Positions 42,774-51,832 of a DNA stretch of 64,000 nucleotides are shown here, in pieces (position 1 is the stretch's first letter; each line of letters begins with the position of its first letter). The position numbers and the translations under genes are program-made. Origin of the DNA: Paenibacillus tyrphae (GTDB lineage Bacteria > Bacillota > Bacilli > Paenibacillales > NBRC-103111); the NCBI RefSeq assembly GCF_024158745.1, contig NZ_JAMZAW010000033.1:26893-90892 (forward strand). The letters run 5' to 3'. The notes below the pieces were generated by a model. That model saw only the letters and a program-made list of their open reading frames with translations. It was not told the origin of the DNA and searched no databases.

Positions 42774-44393
42774 ATGAAACAAAGCTCTGCCGGTAAATCG
42801 TTTCGCGCTGCGGCATGCGTCGTCTTGGCTTCCAGCCTAATCGTCGCATGTACCAAACAGAATAGCGGGGATGGCCAGAATACGCCGAAAACACCGGCAC
42901 CGTCATCGGAAGCTGGACAGTACCCGATCCAAACGAAGGAAACGTTGACCTCGTGGGAGCAGATCAATACGAACCTGATCACCTTCGTGCCCAACCTGGG
43001 CGAATCGCCGTTCGGCAAACAGCTGGAGAAGGAAACCGGCGTGAAAGTCAAGTATGCGCATCCGGCCGACGGGCAGTCGAAGGAGCAGTTCAATCTGCTG
43101 ATCGCATCGAACAAATTGCCGGACGTCATCGAATACGATTGGAACAGCTCCTATCCCGGAGGAGCGGAGAAGGCGATCGCCGACAAGGTCATCCTGCCGC
43201 TCAACGATTATATTGACAAGTATGCACCCAATCTGAAAAAGCGGCTGCAGCAGGACAAAGAGCTGGACAAAATGGTGAAGACGGACAGCGGCAAATATTA
43301 TGTCTTTCCTATGATCCGCCCCGACAACGGGCTTGTATTCCGTGGGCCGATGATCCGCAAAGACTGGCTGGACGAATTGAAGCTGCAGGTGCCGACGACG
43401 ATTGACGAATGGTACACCGTTTTGAAAGCGTTTAAAGAACAGAAGGGAGCGTCGGCTCCGTTCTCCTCGCTGTACAGCAACGAGTTTAATATTCAAGACG
43501 CGTTCATCGGGGCCTACCGTACGGCTAACCGGTTCTATATCGACGATCAAGGCAAGGTAAAGTACGGACCGATCGATCCGCAATTTAAAGATGCGCTTGC
43601 TCTTCTCCGGAAATGGTATGCGGAAGGGCTGATTGATAAGGATTTTGCCTTGAACACGGATTCGAAGACGCTGGACAACAAAATGTTGGGTGAAAATTCG
43701 GGGGCCACGGTCTCTCTGCTCAGCGGCGGCATGGGCCGTTGGATGGAAACCGGGAAGAAGAAAAATCCGAAATTCCAGCTTGTTGCCGCACCTTATCCGA
43801 CCTTGAAAAAAGGGGAGCGGGCATTCATCGGACAGCGTGATTTCAAATACAATCCGTCCGCCAGCAAAGCGGTAACCGTCGACACGAAGCATCCCGAGCT
43901 GGCCGTCCAATGGCTGGACTACGCTTTCAGCGAGAAGGGCAGCCTGCTGTTCAACTTCGGGATTGAGGGCGAGAGCTATTCGATGAAGGACGGCGAACCG
44001 CAATTCACCGACAAGATAACGAAAAACGAGAAATATAATCTCCAGCAAATGGTATCTCAATATACGAAGCCGAACGGACCGTTTCCGGGAGACAGCCGGA
44101 AAAACTTCAACACGTTCCCGGAGCAGGATGAAACCATAAAGATATGGTCCGAAACCGATGCCGCCAAGCATGTGATGCCGCTGTTCATTACGCCGACAGT
44201 GGAGGAGAGTAAAGAAGTAGCCAAGCTGAATACGGCGATCGCGAGCTACAAGGAAGAAATGTTCGTGAAATTTATTATGGGTAAGGAACCGATAGACAAA
44301 TTTGACGATTACGTGAAGCAGATTCAATCGATGGGGATCGACAAGGTGACGAAAATTTATCAGGAAGCGCTAGACCGGTACAATAAACGATAA
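42774..44393 (+). CDS. Extracellular solute-binding lipoprotein (LplA/YtcQ type)
   Basis: Binding protein of 539 aa. The signal peptide ends with the lipobox IVAC (Cys at about 25). The body has INTNLITFVPNLGESPFGK and VIEYDWNSSYPGGAEKAI, both typical of the large LplA-like binding proteins that go with LplB/YtcP permeases. AGGGGG before ATG 42774 fixes the start. In this family the ligands are often complex polysaccharide fragments such as pectin, xylan or uronides; the lyase downstream suggests a uronic-acid-containing oligosaccharide (inference). Confidence 0.92.
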   Translation: MKQSSAGKSFRAAACVVLASSLIVACTKQNSGDGQNTPKTPAPSSEAGQYPIQTKETLTSWEQINTNLITFVPNLGESPFGKQLEKETGVKVKYAHPADGQSKEQFNLLIASNKLPDVIEYDWNSSYPGGAEKAIADKVILPLNDYIDKYAPNLKKRLQQDKELDKMVKTDSGKYYVFPMIRPDNGLVFRGPMIRKDWLDELKLQVPTTIDEWYTVLKAFKEQKGASAPFSSLYSNEFNIQDAFIGAYRTANRFYIDDQGKVKYGPIDPQFKDALALLRKWYAEGLIDKDFALNTDSKTLDNKMLGENSGATVSLLSGGMGRWMETGKKKNPKFQLVAAPYPTLKKGERAFIGQRDFKYNPSASKAVTVDTKHPELAVQWLDYAFSEKGSLLFNFGIEGESYSMKDGEPQFTDKITKNEKYNLQQMVSQYTKPNGPFPGDSRKNFNTFPEQDETIKIWSETDAAKHVMPLFITPTVEESKEVAKLNTAIASYKEEMFVKFIMGKEPIDKFDDYVKQIQSMGIDKVTKIYQEALDRYNKR

Positions 44394-44418
44394 TTCGGGC
44401 TTGGAAGGGAGAGAGAAC

Positions 44419-45375
44419 ATGAGCGCCATGAACCCGGAAACGACGATCGCCGTTATCCCGAAGAAACGTGCGGGCATCGGCCTGCTGGTGGATATCCGGA
44501 AAAATAAGCTGCTGTACGTCATGCTGCTTCCGGTGCTGCTCTTTTACGTGATATTCCACTACGCTCCGATGTATGGGGCCGTTATCGCGTTTAAAGATTT
44601 TTCGCCCCGGCTTGGCATAGGGGAGAGTCCATGGATCGGCTTCGAGCATTTCGAGACGTTTTTCACCGGGGCTTATTTCTGGAGAACGATCAAAAATACG
44701 CTGCTGATCAGCTTCTACGAGCTGCTGTTCGGCTTTCCGGCGCCGATCGTGCTCGCCCTGCTGCTTAATGAAGTGAGACATACATTATTCAAGCGCACGG
44801 TGCAGACGGTCACTTATTTGCCGCACTTCATCTCGCTCGTCGTCATTTGCGGCATTGTGAAGGACTTTACATCCACCGACGGTGTCGTTAACGATATCCT
44901 CGTCTACATGGGGGGAGAACGTCTTTCGCTGCTCCTTGAGCCGGATATGTTCCGCTCGATCTATGTCTCTTCCGGGATATGGCAGCATATCGGCTGGGGA
45001 ACGATCATCTTTTTGGCCGCCTTGACCGGCATTGATCCCGAACAGTACGAAGCCGCCAGGATGGACGGCGCCGGGCGGTGGAAGCAGATGCTGCATGTCA
45101 CGATTCCGGGCTTGATGCCGACGATCGTCATCCTGCTTATTTTGAACATCGGACGGCTGATGAATGTCGGATTCGAAAAGATCATTCTGCTGTACAATCC
45201 GGGCACGTACGAGACAGCCGATGTCATCTCGTCGTATGTGTACCGGGTCGGTTTGCAGGATTTCAATTACAGCTTCAGCTCGGCGGTCGGGTTGTTCAAC
45301 TCCGCAATCAATTTCATTCTCGTGATCTTTTCCAACTGGTTGAGCCGCAAGCTGAACAATACGAGCTTATGGTAA
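44419..45375 (+). CDS. Sugar ABC importer permease (LplB/YteP type)
   Basis: Permease of 318 aa with six helices. The EAA loop EAARMDGAGRWKQMLHVTIPG lies near 215. A TTG at 44401 is in frame, but AAGGGAG lies at the proper distance for ATG 44419. It pairs with the following YtcP-type permease. As for the first importer, no ATPase gene is nearby. Confidence 0.92.
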   Translation: MSAMNPETTIAVIPKKRAGIGLLVDIRKNKLLYVMLLPVLLFYVIFHYAPMYGAVIAFKDFSPRLGIGESPWIGFEHFETFFTGAYFWRTIKNTLLISFYELLFGFPAPIVLALLLNEVRHTLFKRTVQTVTYLPHFISLVVICGIVKDFTSTDGVVNDILVYMGGERLSLLLEPDMFRSIYVSSGIWQHIGWGTIIFLAALTGIDPEQYEAARMDGAGRWKQMLHVTIPGLMPTIVILLILNIGRLMNVGFEKIILLYNPGTYETADVISSYVYRVGLQDFNYSFSSAVGLFNSAINFILVIFSNWLSRKLNNTSLW

Positions 45376-45391
45376 AAAGGAGGAACAGCCG

Positions 45392-46273
45392 ATGCTGAAC
45401 CGGCGCACCGTTTCGGAAAGATGCTTTGATGCCGGCAATGTTGTCTTTTTGACTTTGCTGATGGCGCTCACCGTTTATCCCATCGTGTACGTCGCCTTCG
45501 CTTCCGTCAGCGACGCCGCGAGCTTGATGGCGCACAAAGGAATGCTGTGGAAGCCGCTCGGATTTTCGCTCGAGGCGTACGTGAGCGTGTTTAACAATCC
45601 AATGATACTGAAGGGCTACGTGAATACGCTGTTCGTCGTCATCGTCGGCCTTGCGTTCAATCTGTCGCTTACGGCCTTCGGGGCGTATGCCTTGTCCCGC
45701 AAAAGCTTGCGCTACCGCAAGCCGCTCATGCTGTTCATCGTCTTTACGATGTTCTTTAGCGGAGGACTGATTCCGTTTTATTTTACGGTCAAAGGAATCG
45801 GGCTTGCCGACTCGCTATGGGCGCTTATTATTCCGCATGCGATCAATACGTTCAATCTGATCATCATGAAAACGTCGTTCGAGGCGATCCCCGACAGTCT
45901 GGAGGAATCGGCCAAGATCGACGGGGCGAACGATTTCGTCATCCTGTTCCGTATCATGCTGCCGCTCTCTATGCCTGTCATCGCGGTCATGATGCTGTAT
46001 TATGGCGTCAGTCACTGGAACTCCTGGTTCCATGCCATGATCTTCCTACAGGACCGGTCGCTGTATCCGCTGCAGCTCGTGCTACGCGAAATTTTGCTGC
46101 AGGGCGAAGCGAGCTCGATGGCCGTCGGCGCGACGGATACCGATGTGGCGATGCTGTCGGTTACGCTGAAATACGCGACGATTATCGTCGCGACGGTACC
46201 GATTCTTTTCGTGTATCCGTTCCTGCAAAAGTACTTCGTGAAGGGCGCGCTGGTCGGCGCAATCAAAGGATAA
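45392..46273 (+). CDS. Sugar ABC importer permease (LplC/YtcP type)
   Basis: Permease of 293 aa with six helices; the EAA loop LEESAKIDGANDFVILFRIM lies near 170. An AAAGGAGG site precedes the ATG. Its C-terminus KGALVGAIKG is characteristic of the YtcP subgroup. Confidence 0.93.
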   Translation: MLNRRTVSERCFDAGNVVFLTLLMALTVYPIVYVAFASVSDAASLMAHKGMLWKPLGFSLEAYVSVFNNPMILKGYVNTLFVVIVGLAFNLSLTAFGAYALSRKSLRYRKPLMLFIVFTMFFSGGLIPFYFTVKGIGLADSLWALIIPHAINTFNLIIMKTSFEAIPDSLEESAKIDGANDFVILFRIMLPLSMPVIAVMMLYYGVSHWNSWFHAMIFLQDRSLYPLQLVLREILLQGEASSMAVGATDTDVAMLSVTLKYATIIVATVPILFVYPFLQKYFVKGALVGAIKG

Positions 46274-46290
46274 GGAGCGGAACCCGCAGC

Positions 46291-48528
46291 ATGAATGGTA
46301 ACGAAACGGAAAATGTCCGCCTGGAGCTCAATTGGGAGCAGTTTATGGCCGATAATGATATGGAATGGGTCGTCAAGCCCGTTAGCTGGGACGAAGGGGC
46401 CTTTATCGGCAACGGGCTGATCGGCGCGATGATTTATGGGGAGGAGAATGCGAAGAAGCGGAACGTGCTGCGGTTCGTTGCGGGCCGGACGGACGTGACG
46501 GCGACCCGGACGGACACACCAGGTTTCCGCCCGCGCGTACCGGTCGGCGAGCTCGACCTGGAGCTGGAAGGGATGATTTATCATCCGACTTCGATGCGGC
46601 TGGATTTGTGGAATGCCGAGCTGCGCGCCGTATTGACGACGACCCGCGGAGAGGTCCGGGTTAGGGCATTCGCCCACAGTGAGGCGGAAGTTATGGCCGT
46701 CGAGCTCGAAACGACGGAAGGGGAAAAAGGAGCGCGCTTGGCGTGGTACGCGAATTCCGAGGTGGACCCGGTGCTTAAGCATGCCGACGGCATCAATATG
46801 AACCAGTACATTCCGGCGGAAGAGGTTGACAAAACGACGGGGAACGACGGGATATGCTTCTCCGTCCAGCGGTTTGCTCCGGGCGAAGGCTGCGTCACGG
46901 CATGGAAGGAGGCGCGGGCCGCCGGAGGCCGCCGCAGCATCTGGTATGTCAGCATCGTCAACGGCCATGACGAGAAGGCGAAGGAACAAGCTGCGGCTGC
47001 GGTGAGGAAAGCTTCGGAGAGCGATTTCGGCGCGTGGGTCGACGCGCATCGCCGGTGGTGGCACCGGTATTACCGGCAAAGCTTCGTTTCGATCCCGGAC
47101 GGGCGGCTGGAAAGCTTTTACTGGATACAGATGTATAAGCTGGCCTCGGCCACGCGGGCCGACCGGCCGCTGATCGACAATCAGGGACCGTGGCTTGCCC
47201 CGACGCCTTGGCCGGGGATCTGGTTCAACATGAACGTGCAAATGAGCTATTCGCCGGTCTATGCGGCGAACCGGCTGGAGATCGGGGAATCGCTCGTGCG
47301 GGCGCTCGAAGAGAACAAGGAGCATTTGATCGGAAACGTGCCCGAGCCGTTCCGGCACGATTCGGCGGGATTGGGCCGAAGCTGCAGTTTTGATCTGAAA
47401 AGCGAAGTGGACGACGAGGTCGGCAACCTCGCCTGGATCTGCCACAATGTTTGGCGGCATTACCGGTACTCTATGGATGACGAGATGCTGAGAAACGTGC
47501 TGTATCCGATCTTGCGAAGAAGTATGAATTATTATTTTCACCTGCTGGAAGAAGAGGAAGACGGCAGACTGCATTTGCCGCCGACCATTTCCCCCGAATA
47601 CGGCTCGTTTATGCGGACGAGGGTGCGCGATTGCCATTACGATCTGGCGCTCATTCGCTGGGGCTGCGAAACGTTGCTGGCCATAAGCGAGCGGCTGGGG
47701 GAAGCGGACCCGACGTGCTGGAAATGGCTGCACGTTCTCGACCGGCTGGCGCCGCTTCCGGTGGACGAGACCGGCTTCATGATCGGCCGCGACACGCCGC
47801 TTGCGTACGGCCACCGGCATTTCAGCCACCTGCTCGCCGTCTTTCCCCTGCACCTGATCGGCTGCGACAGGGAGGAGGACCGGGAGTTGATCGCTACCTC
47901 GCTTCGCCATTGGATCGGTAAGGAAGGCGATTTGCGCGGCTTCAGTCTGACCGGCGCGGCCTCCATTGCCGCGACGCTCGGTTGGGGGAATGAAGCGCTT
48001 CGCTTGCTGCAAGCGCTGCTGCTGATCATCAAGCCGAATACGATGTACAAAGAAGCAGGGCCCGTCATCGAGACGCCGCTCGCGGGAGCGGAGGCGATTC
48101 ATGACATGCTGCTGCAAAGCTGGGGCGGGACGATCCGCATCTTCCCGGCCGTCCCGGACGAATGGCGGGATGCGGCGTTTCACGATCTGCGGGCCGAAGG
48201 TGCTTTTCTCGTCAGCGCCGTTCGCAGGGACGGCTTCACCCGGTTTATTTGCGTGAGAAGCTTGGCCGGGGAGCCCTGTATTGTCCGGACCGGGTGGACC
48301 GGCGTCGTCCGGTGGCGGAAAACCGGAACTGACGCTGCTGAGGCGACGGTCGACTTGGGAACGAAGGAAGCAGACATCGTATTGGATTTGCAAAAGGGAG
48401 AGGAGGCGATTCTGTATCCGGACGGCGAGTTCCCGGATCTGCGCATACGGCCGGTATCACCGTCCGGAAGACCCGTCCGTTATTTCGGCGGGCACAAGCC
48501 TTGGCGGCTTTACGGCTTCCCGTTCTGA
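46291..48528 (+). CDS. Cytosolic GH95-like glycoside hydrolase
   Basis: Enzyme of 745 aa without a signal peptide, so it acts on imported oligosaccharide. It opens with the GH95-like beta domain (WDEGAFIGNGLIGAMIYGEE). The (alpha/alpha)6 barrel has LPPTISPEYGSF and GHRHFSHLLAVFPLHLI, matching the HRHxSHL region of the family. The longer open frame upstream only overlaps the permease. AAGGAG lies 13 bases before the ATG, a little far. It is the second GH95-like enzyme in the window and differs from the first in lacking secretion and FN3. Alpha-fucosidase-like activity is the default guess, not shown. Confidence 0.82.
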   Translation: MNGNETENVRLELNWEQFMADNDMEWVVKPVSWDEGAFIGNGLIGAMIYGEENAKKRNVLRFVAGRTDVTATRTDTPGFRPRVPVGELDLELEGMIYHPTSMRLDLWNAELRAVLTTTRGEVRVRAFAHSEAEVMAVELETTEGEKGARLAWYANSEVDPVLKHADGINMNQYIPAEEVDKTTGNDGICFSVQRFAPGEGCVTAWKEARAAGGRRSIWYVSIVNGHDEKAKEQAAAAVRKASESDFGAWVDAHRRWWHRYYRQSFVSIPDGRLESFYWIQMYKLASATRADRPLIDNQGPWLAPTPWPGIWFNMNVQMSYSPVYAANRLEIGESLVRALEENKEHLIGNVPEPFRHDSAGLGRSCSFDLKSEVDDEVGNLAWICHNVWRHYRYSMDDEMLRNVLYPILRRSMNYYFHLLEEEEDGRLHLPPTISPEYGSFMRTRVRDCHYDLALIRWGCETLLAISERLGEADPTCWKWLHVLDRLAPLPVDETGFMIGRDTPLAYGHRHFSHLLAVFPLHLIGCDREEDRELIATSLRHWIGKEGDLRGFSLTGAASIAATLGWGNEALRLLQALLLIIKPNTMYKEAGPVIETPLAGAEAIHDMLLQSWGGTIRIFPAVPDEWRDAAFHDLRAEGAFLVSAVRRDGFTRFICVRSLAGEPCIVRTGWTGVVRWRKTGTDAAEATVDLGTKEADIVLDLQKGEEAILYPDGEFPDLRIRPVSPSGRPVRYFGGHKPWRLYGFPF

Positions 48529-48609
48529 AAGGCCGGAAATTGAAGATTTTAATGATCTTTTCGGCATTTTGAAGATTCCTTTTGCCCCGCTTTTCTTTGT
48601 AAAATGAAA

Positions 48610-48623
48610 CCGGAGTGCACTCT
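48610..48623. promoter_or_regulatory. Shared operator-like motif, copy 2
   Basis: CCGGAGTGCACTCT, with perfect palindrome GAGTGCACTC, lies 29 bases before the lyase ATG and just after a possible -10 (TAAAAT, 48599-48604). Confidence 0.5.
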
Positions 48624-48652
48624 GCAATTTAAAAAAACGAAGGAGCGATGAA

Positions 48653-50533
48653 ATGATAAGACGAAAAAAGCTATTTACGGTTTTGGCATGCGCTTGCTTG
48701 CTTCCTGCGCTTGTTCCTGCCGCACCCGGTTACGCGGCGGATGCCAGGCTGCCGGTTCCGGCGTCTGCCGTAACGGCGAGTAATGACGACGGCAACGTGC
48801 CGGCCAATGCTGCGGACGGCAATCTGTCCACGCGCTGGTCCGCCAGAGGCGACGGGGAATGGATCAAATTCGATCTAGGCGCCAACAAGAAGGTCAGCTA
48901 TATGAAAATGGCATTTCTCAACGGGGATACCAGAACCTCTAAGTTCGATATTCAAACCTCGACCGACAATGTGAGCTTTAAGACGGTGAAGGCAAATGCG
49001 GTCAGCAGCTTGAATGCGGGCCTGCAAACCTTTGATTTTCCTGATGTCAACGCGGCCCGGTACGTAAAAATTATTGGGCACGGGAACTCGGTTAATGACT
49101 GGAACAGCTACACCGAAGTGGAGATTTATGGGGAGGGTGGCGAAAGTGGCCAAGGTGTGCCGGTTTCCACCTCTGCCGAGCTGACTGCGGCCATTGGCAA
49201 AGCGGTTCCCGGCACGACGATTGTGCTCGCCGACGGTACCTACACGCAGGATGCTCCCTTCGTCGTGAGCGGCAAGAACGGCACGGCGAACAGCCCGATT
49301 ACGATCAAAGCGGCAAATCCGGGTCAGGCCGTCATTTCCGGCGGGGCATCGCTCAAAATTCAAAAATCGTCCTACGTTACGATTGAGGGCTTGAAGTTTA
49401 CGAACACCGGCAACACGGCGCTCTTCTTGGACGGCTCCAACAATATTCGGGTGACCCGAAATCAATTCGCTTTGCCGGCAACCGGAAAAGACTTGATCTG
49501 GCTGCAGGTGAGCGGAGCGAACAGCCATCACAACCGAATCGACCATAATGATTTTGGTCCCAAGAACGACACGAATCCGCTTATTGCCTACGAAGGCGAC
49601 GGCAAGGGGAACATCTCGCAGTACGACGTGATCGAATACAACTACTTCCATGATGTCGGCCCGTGGGTAGACAACGGCAAGGAAACGATACGTCTGGGGC
49701 TATCCAAAGTCTCGTTGTCCAACGGGTACAACACCATTCAATACAATCTGTTCGAGAACTGCGACGGCGAACCCGAAATCGTCTCCGTCAAAAGCAGCGG
49801 CAACACGGTCCGCTACAATACCTTCAAAACCTCGAAAGGGGGACTAACTTCACGGCACGGCCATAACAACGAGTTTTACGGGAACTTCTTCCTTGGCGAC
49901 GGCGTAGAAACGAAGCAATCGGGAATTCGGGTGTATGGCAACGACCATAAAATTTACAACAACTACTTCGAGAAGCTTACCGAGACGGCCATCCATCTCG
50001 ATAGCGGCAGCTTTGACGGCGGCACCGGCGGGTATCCGCCCAATCCGACGGGCGACCAATTGAAAGCGCATTGGAAAATTTACCGCGCCCAAGTCGTCAA
50101 CAATACGATCGTAGGCAGCAAGGCGGGTATTGTTATCGGGTCAGGGAAGGCATACGCTCCTCAAGACAGCGTCGTGGCGAACAACATCGTGAAAAATTCC
50201 ACGGGGACGCTTTATAACGAAGCGGCCACCAGCAACACCGTATTCGAAGGCAACCTCGGGTATGGCAGCACGCTGAGCAATAAATCGAGAACGGCTGCGG
50301 AGATTCGTAACGCCGACCCGATATTTCAAACCGTGAACGGATTGCAAAAACTATCCTCCGCCAGCAAGGCGGCGATTGATGCCGCAGTTGGAACGTACAG
50401 CTATATCAAGGAGGATATGGATGGCGAAGTTCGCTCCTCCGCCCATGATATCGGAGCGGACGAATACTCCACGGCTTCGTCCTTCAAGAATCGTCCGCTG
50501 CAGAAGACCGACGTGGGGCCGGACGCGCCATAA
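48653..50533 (+). CDS. Secreted PL6-type polysaccharide lyase with F5/8-type carbohydrate-binding domain
   Basis: Exported lyase, 626 aa. A signal peptide (about 1-30) is followed by an F5/8 type C (CBM32-like) domain at about 35-162. The right-handed beta-helix of the chondroitinase-B/alginate-lyase family spans about 170-600. The family's catalytic pair is visible as Lys380 in IVSVKSSGN and Arg401 in TSRHGHNN, 21 residues apart as in characterised PL6 enzymes. NGKETIRLG and GEPEIV supply the calcium/neutraliser region. PL6 enzymes cut alginate or dermatan sulfate by beta-elimination. No sulfatase is nearby, so alginate-like uronan is somewhat more likely. Confidence 0.88.
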   Translation: MIRRKKLFTVLACACLLPALVPAAPGYAADARLPVPASAVTASNDDGNVPANAADGNLSTRWSARGDGEWIKFDLGANKKVSYMKMAFLNGDTRTSKFDIQTSTDNVSFKTVKANAVSSLNAGLQTFDFPDVNAARYVKIIGHGNSVNDWNSYTEVEIYGEGGESGQGVPVSTSAELTAAIGKAVPGTTIVLADGTYTQDAPFVVSGKNGTANSPITIKAANPGQAVISGGASLKIQKSSYVTIEGLKFTNTGNTALFLDGSNNIRVTRNQFALPATGKDLIWLQVSGANSHHNRIDHNDFGPKNDTNPLIAYEGDGKGNISQYDVIEYNYFHDVGPWVDNGKETIRLGLSKVSLSNGYNTIQYNLFENCDGEPEIVSVKSSGNTVRYNTFKTSKGGLTSRHGHNNEFYGNFFLGDGVETKQSGIRVYGNDHKIYNNYFEKLTETAIHLDSGSFDGGTGGYPPNPTGDQLKAHWKIYRAQVVNNTIVGSKAGIVIGSGKAYAPQDSVVANNIVKNSTGTLYNEAATSNTVFEGNLGYGSTLSNKSRTAAEIRNADPIFQTVNGLQKLSSASKAAIDAAVGTYSYIKEDMDGEVRSSAHDIGADEYSTASSFKNRPLQKTDVGPDAP

Positions 50534-50562
50534 TTTCAATTTTACATTCGCAGCAGAAAAAA

Positions 50563-50600
50563 GAAAAAGTGCCATCCCCGCGGGGAAAGGCACTTTTTCT
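50563..50600. terminator. Bidirectional terminator after the lyase
   Basis: AAAAAGTGCC and GGCACTTTTT pair around an inner CCCGCGGGG segment, with A- and T-runs on both sides. Confidence 0.9.
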
Positions 50601-50625
50601 CGTCCAGAGCCACCTGGTGGCAGGC

Positions 50626-50987
50626 TTACTTCGAAATGTAAAAGGCGTTATTTTCAAACTTTGTCGTCAAGCCTAAGTCCTCGACAGCCAATTTCCAGGT
50701 CATCGGGAAATAGGTTACATCATTTAATATAAGCAGCGGATACGCTTCTGTCGAGTTGTCAAACCAGGCATCGTTTACAAATACGTTGAAATCGGGAAGC
50801 TTGGCGTACAGCTTTGCAGGCGGGGAGCCCAGGTCGACATTCAGTTTGGCTGCTTTGTTGGCCGTCTTCCGGATCACAAATTGCCGGGATGAGCGCTTGC
50901 GATCGATGCGATCGATGAGAACGTAAGACTGAACAGAGCAATCCCTAAAACGGCATGAGACAATTGCATCAAGCCAATTTGATCCAT
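50626..50987 (-). pseudogene. Frameshifted secreted stalk-domain (copper-amine-oxidase-N-like) protein
   Basis: On the reverse strand from 50987, one frame reads a signal peptide (MDQIGLMQLSHAVLGIALF, ending SIASAHPG) and then stops at TGA near 50880. The next frame continues with FVIRKTANKAAKLNVDLGSP and ends in VTYFPMTWKLAVEDLGL, FENNAFYISK, which resembles the C-terminal half of stalk or copper-amine-oxidase-N domains of Paenibacillus exoproteins. A single-base shift near 50885-50900 would join them. No clear ribosome site precedes 50987, so it may be a dead remnant. A sequencing error is the alternative. Confidence 0.55.
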
Positions 50988-51119
50988 GATGAAATAGATT
51001 CAATCACGTGACGGGTTTTCACAAATCATTCACACACAAACCGTGAAAAAGTTATCATTTGCATGAATGTGATACGATTTAGGAGAAATCAACTTTTTAA
51101 CCAAAGGATGGTGGATGTA

Positions 51120-51470
51120 ATGAAACTGAATCATATCAATTTGACGGTCACGGACGTGCCCGCCGCTCAGCAATTTCTGGAAACTTATTTCGGACTCAAG
51201 CCGATGGACACGAGCGGAGATGCGCGCGGCAGTTCATTCGCGGTGCTGTTTGACGATAACGGAATGGTGATCACGTTAATGAAAGGAGCCGAGGCTCAGT
51301 ACCCTAAGACGTTTCATATCGGCTTCATCCAGGAGAGCGAAGAGAAGGTGAATGAGATCAATCGACGCATGAAGGACGACGGATTCGATGTTAAGCCGCC
51401 GCAAAGGTCGCATGGATGGACGTTCTATGTGAAAGCTCCGGGCGGTTTTACCGTCGAGGTTCTCGCTTAA
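51120..51470 (+). CDS. VOC-family (glyoxalase/bleomycin-resistance fold) protein
   Basis: Small protein of 116 aa forming one VOC domain. It opens KLNHINLTVTDVPAAQQFLE and ends YVKAPGGFTVEVLA. Metal-ligand positions (His4 and the C-terminal Glu) fit the fold. AAAGGATGGTGG stands before the ATG at 51120; the longer frame upstream lacks such a site. The substrate is unknown; it could be a dioxygenase-like or thiol-transferase-like enzyme or a binding protein. Confidence 0.87.
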   Translation: MKLNHINLTVTDVPAAQQFLETYFGLKPMDTSGDARGSSFAVLFDDNGMVITLMKGAEAQYPKTFHIGFIQESEEKVNEINRRMKDDGFDVKPPQRSHGWTFYVKAPGGFTVEVLA

Positions 51471-51499
51471 GTGAAGCTGCGATAAGGGAAAAGCACGAG

Positions 51500-51540
51500 C
51501 CGGCCGGAGGCACAGTCCTTCAGCCGGTTTATTTTATTCC
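51500..51540 (+). terminator. Terminator after the VOC gene, in a 362-base gap
   Basis: CCGGC and GCCGG with an inner GAGG/CCTT stem around CACAGT, followed by TTTATTTTATT. The rest of the gap (51541-51832) is AT-rich and probably holds the promoter of the next operon; no clear motif was found. Confidence 0.6.
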
Positions 51541-51832
51541 AGCTGCAATTAGTTTGTACGGGGATGTACGGCCTATGGTTTTGTCGAATAATGTCATAAA
51601 ATATATATCTTTCGTTTCAGTTCTCTCTTGCGGAAACAGGACAATAGACGGATATTTTATCGATTTATAAGTCTATCGGTTCAAAAACGATGGTATAACT
51701 TGTCATCGGAATCGTTTGAATGGAATAATGAAAGGGCCGTACCGGGAGCTTCGGACCTCTTGGTGGAGGACGGAACGGTTCTGCATGTATGACTGCGGTT
51801 TGAATGAATAACGAACAAGAGGAGCGAACAAA

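Noticed and set aside
45817..46290. The upstream part of the long open frame leading into the cytosolic GH95-like gene
   Set aside because: It overlaps the YtcP-type permease in another frame. The family begins at the NWEQFMADND region after ATG 46291.
46012..48393. A 793-codon reverse-strand open frame over the GH95-like gene
   Set aside because: Low-complexity Arg/Pro/His composition and no start signal; the forward gene has family motifs and operon context.
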